A stretch of DNA of 64,000 bases from an uncultured Bacteroidales bacterium (GTDB taxonomy: Bacteria; Bacteroidota; Bacteroidia; Bacteroidales; F082), in contig CAMYXP010000001.1 of NCBI GenBank assembly GCA_947303085.1, positions 124,001 through 188,000 of the forward strand, read 5' to 3'. The notes below the pieces were generated by a model. It was given only the letters and a program-made list of their open reading frames with translations. It was not told where the DNA came from and ran no database searches. Below, piece after piece: positions 61,748 through 64,000 of the stretch (position 1 is its first letter; each line of letters opens with the position of its first letter). The position numbers were made by a program, and so were the translations under genes.

Positions 61748-63415
61748 ATGAAAAGATTCTTTACCTTGTTGTTTGTTTCTACACTGTTGACAATCAATGT
61801 GTTGGCGCAAGACCAAAATTATGGCGGAATGATTTCGCAAAACGAGGACGGCACCTATTTCTATATGCGCAGCTCGCTCGAAATGGTGTATATCGAGTCG
61901 GATTATTTCCCGAATAAAGAACTTGTCGACAATTGCTGGAACAGCTACATGGATCCGCAAAAGAACTTTCCAAACCAATATAACAAGCATGGCGCTGACA
62001 TTGGCACAGCGAATCTTGGCAACACCAAAGATGTCGACGACGATGTGATGGCCAGCCGTATTTCTAATTACATCGAAACAAATAAAATAGCTAACCGCTT
62101 GATAATGAGATGGTTCAACTATAACAAGGATGGCAAAATCAAATATGACATTGATTATCCTGAGAATCCTGAGGCGATGATTAATATGCAGACTATTTTC
62201 GAGAGAGGCTATTATACGGTGAACGCAGGCGACGAAAACGTGTCGATGTCGGCACTGAAACGCAGCCGCGACATTCAGATCAAGGAACTCTCGATGAAGC
62301 TTCTGCCATTTACTTTCATGACATTCACCAAACTGGAATTCTATGAAAATGAGCCGGTTGCGAGAGCTGTTAAGGAAGCTGCTATTGTGGCTGCCAGGCT
62401 TACTTACGATAATGCCGTTAAAAATGGCTCCGACCCACGCATGGCTGGTTTGTTGAGAGATGGTGCCATTATTACCGCCAACAGTGTTTATGCCGCGACG
62501 AAAGACGGCTATACCTTGAAGTCGAGAACCTGGCTCTACAAGCTCGTTTGGGATGCGAAAGCCGAAAGCTACTTTATGAACGAAGTGCTGGAAAACCCAA
62601 GTATTCTTGAGACTACCAACAAATTCAAGATGGAATACGTCGACTGCCAGTCGAACACCAGCACAGTGATTATCTCAGCCACAAGGTCGTTTGAAGACAT
62701 CATCAACCTCACCGTTGTGCGTAATTTAAATAAGGTGTTCACCATGTTGCAGAACCGCAACGACGTTTTCAAGGTGTGGACTCCGCTCCTCGACTTCTAC
62801 AGTCTTGTCAGTCCGAGTTTGACTGCCCCTATCAAGGTTGAAGGTAAGGTTATCACGGCTGAGATTGGCACGAAAGAAGGTTTGCGCGGTGGCGAGAAGT
62901 TCGCCGTGGTCGACGATTTTGGCAATTTCTACGGCTATGTCATCGCCCAGAAAGGCATGATTTGGGATAACGACGAGGGCTTTGGCGACGACGCGGCGTG
63001 CATGTATGTGCAGCAGGTCGATAAAAAAGGTAACCCTGTGACTGCCACCACTTTTAAAGGCAAGAAACTAAAAAACGCATACACCGGCCTTATGCTCATC
63101 AACCCGGCGCAGCCTAAGAAACTGCGCGTGGCGGCAAGAATTGGAACGAAAGAAGGCGTGGAAGGCGGCGACAAATATGATGTGTATCAATACGATGCCG
63201 GCACCAACAAGCTGATTAAGAAAGGCAAGGTGAAGGTTGTGAAAGGCAAAGTGTGGGATAACATCTACTACAACAACATGACGGTGTCGTCGAAGGAGAA
63301 AAACGCCACACAACAACTCAAACAGCGCGACAAAGAAGGTCTTCGCACCACTGAGACGCTGTTTAAAGGCAGCTGCAAAGTTCAGCCTGGAATGTTCCTG
63401 AGAAAGTCGAAATAA
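61748..63415 (+). CDS. Secreted protein of unknown function with C-terminal tandem beta-domains
   Basis: 555 aa. Signal peptide 1-20 (INVLAQ). The first 345 residues match no family I know; a helical part (about 155-260, VARAVKEAAIVAARLTYDNA) is followed by a strand-rich region. The C-terminal third contains two related units about 92 residues apart: AEIGTKEGLRGGEKFAVVD (about 372) with GMIWDND, and ARIGTKEGVEGGDKYDVYQ (about 464) with GKVWDNI. Such G.KEG...GD.F.V motifs occur in small envelope beta-barrels of the FlgT-C type. It begins 15 nt after gldD, so it may share that operon; a role in T9SS or gliding is speculation from position. Confidence 0.7.
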   Translation: MKRFFTLLFVSTLLTINVLAQDQNYGGMISQNEDGTYFYMRSSLEMVYIESDYFPNKELVDNCWNSYMDPQKNFPNQYNKHGADIGTANLGNTKDVDDDVMASRISNYIETNKIANRLIMRWFNYNKDGKIKYDIDYPENPEAMINMQTIFERGYYTVNAGDENVSMSALKRSRDIQIKELSMKLLPFTFMTFTKLEFYENEPVARAVKEAAIVAARLTYDNAVKNGSDPRMAGLLRDGAIITANSVYAATKDGYTLKSRTWLYKLVWDAKAESYFMNEVLENPSILETTNKFKMEYVDCQSNTSTVIISATRSFEDIINLTVVRNLNKVFTMLQNRNDVFKVWTPLLDFYSLVSPSLTAPIKVEGKVITAEIGTKEGLRGGEKFAVVDDFGNFYGYVIAQKGMIWDNDEGFGDDAACMYVQQVDKKGNPVTATTFKGKKLKNAYTGLMLINPAQPKKLRVAARIGTKEGVEGGDKYDVYQYDAGTNKLIKKGKVKVVKGKVWDNIYYNNMTVSSKEKNATQQLKQRDKEGLRTTETLFKGSCKVQPGMFLRKSK

Positions 63416-64000
63416 TCAGAACCACCATTTACGGTGTCTGAAGAAGAGTGTCAAGCCGACACCCATCACCACCATCACGCCAACGATAATCCACAACGCC
63501 ATTGTGGAACCTTCGGGTATGAACGGAAACACCACGTTCATACCGAAAATACCCGTGATAAATGTCAATGGAAGTATGATTGACGACATCAGGGTGAGAA
63601 TCTTCATGATTTCGTTGGTTTTGTTCGTCTGCATCGAGTCGAACGTCTTTGAGAGGCCTTCAATCAAATCTTCGTAGTCCTCGGTCATATCCCATACTTT
63701 CTGGTAGTAGTCGAGGATGTTGCCCCAGTAGTCTTCCATGTACTCCAAATCGCCGAATCCTCGGATCTGACCTGTTTCGAAGGAGTGGAACACTCGCAGC
63801 TGAGGTTTGAACAAAGTGTTTATCGTGATGATATTCTTTCTTGTGACACTGATTCTCTCGATAATCTTAACCTGTTTTGTGCCGAAAAGCTCACGGTTAA
63901 TCAACTCAAGATCCAAGCCCACCTTTTTTAATAAATAGAGTGACTCCATCATCAGTTTTTCGAAGATGCGATACAGCAAGATATCGGAAGTCTTGAGGTT
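63416..64000 (-). CDS. corA: CorA-type magnesium/cobalt transporter, N-terminus beyond the window
   Basis: The visible 194 codons are the C-terminal part and the frame is open to base 64000 (the reverse strand reads NLKTSDILLYRIFEKL with no stop), so the start lies outside. Long stalk helix region, then two TM helices with the selectivity motif GMN in TFITGIFGMNVVFPF, ending in basic FFRHRKWWF. Forms a pentameric Mg2+ channel. Abuts the convergent stop of the 555-aa gene. Confidence 0.93.
   Translation of the reverse strand, partial: NLKTSDILLYRIFEKLMMESLYLLKKVGLDLELINRELFGTKQVKIIERISVTRKNIITINTLFKPQLRVFHSFETGQIRGFGDLEYMEDYWGNILDYYQKVWDMTEDYEDLIEGLSKTFDSMQTNKTNEIMKILTLMSSIILPLTFITGIFGMNVVFPFIPEGSTMALWIIVGVMVVMGVGLTLFFRHRKWWF

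Overview
The window reads as a chromosome segment of a member of the Bacteroidota, most likely an uncultured or anaerobic Bacteroidales. Support: promoters of the TAnnTTTG (-7) type, the gene order ssb-gldE-gldD, a type IX secretion system (T9SS) plug protein, a PorV-like barrel, a Bacteroidota-type LptD beside ridA, PcrB-like geranylgeranylglyceryl-phosphate synthase, and many secreted or lipobox proteins. About 50 protein genes and one tRNA-Ser(GGA) are packed on both strands; no gap exceeds about 300 bases. The gene at each edge is cut: an AsmA-like protein on the left and CorA on the right.

Layout. 1-9.1 kb: envelope biogenesis (AsmA-like, lipoprotein, ridA, lytic transglycosylase, lptD; divergent amidase). 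9.1-13.6 kb: dipeptidyl peptidase IV, PcrB-like synthase, orphan histidine kinase. 13.7-19.4 kb: leuS, GH29 fucosidase, ahcY. 19.9-29.4 kb: a three-gene surface module (TonB-dependent receptor, 1454-aa secreted protein with a T9SS-like C-terminal domain, PorV-like barrel). 29.4-31.6 kb: greA, HIT protein, THUMP rRNA methyltransferase. 31.6-34.9 kb: a single 1076-aa polypeptide joining a 2Fe-2S ferredoxin, an FAD/NAD oxidoreductase, two 4Fe-4S clusters, a BFD-like 2Fe-2S domain and a DAO-type amine oxidase. 34.9-42.9 kb: a visibly A/T-richer surface-modification island (GH5-like lipoprotein, acyltransferase-3, LtaS-like phosphotransferase, SGNH-like protein plus MBOAT). 43-52.5 kb: tyrS, PKD lipoprotein, apbE, T9SS plug, priA, ExbB/ExbD proton channel. 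52.5-59.2 kb: tRNA-Ser, ansA, tatD, hflX, trpS, rng, a 29-aa mS38-like ribosomal protein, HU. 59.3-64 kb: ssb, gldE, gldD, a secreted protein of unknown function, corA.

How the genes connect. GldD, GldE, the plug protein, the PorV-like barrel and the 1454-aa candidate cargo all point to T9SS export and surface display, powered in part by an ExbB/ExbD-type motor. The envelope genes (lptD, AsmA-like, transglycosylase, amidase) build the outer membrane and remodel the wall; the A/T-rich island probably decorates surface glycans.

The most unusual structure is not a gene. Seven tracts of 7-bp tandem repeats, all on the minus strand, begin at or just past the 3' end of a minus-strand gene. Three start with that gene's own stop codon and three end in a palindromic element. 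A second family of short REP-like elements (GTCATT..GAG.. / ..GAGATTCC) lies between genes and also inside reading frames: tatD (residues 93-103) and the C-terminus of the rRNA methyltransferase. A related heptamer array sits in frame inside leuS. Together they look like a repeat system that colonises gene ends and sometimes becomes protein.
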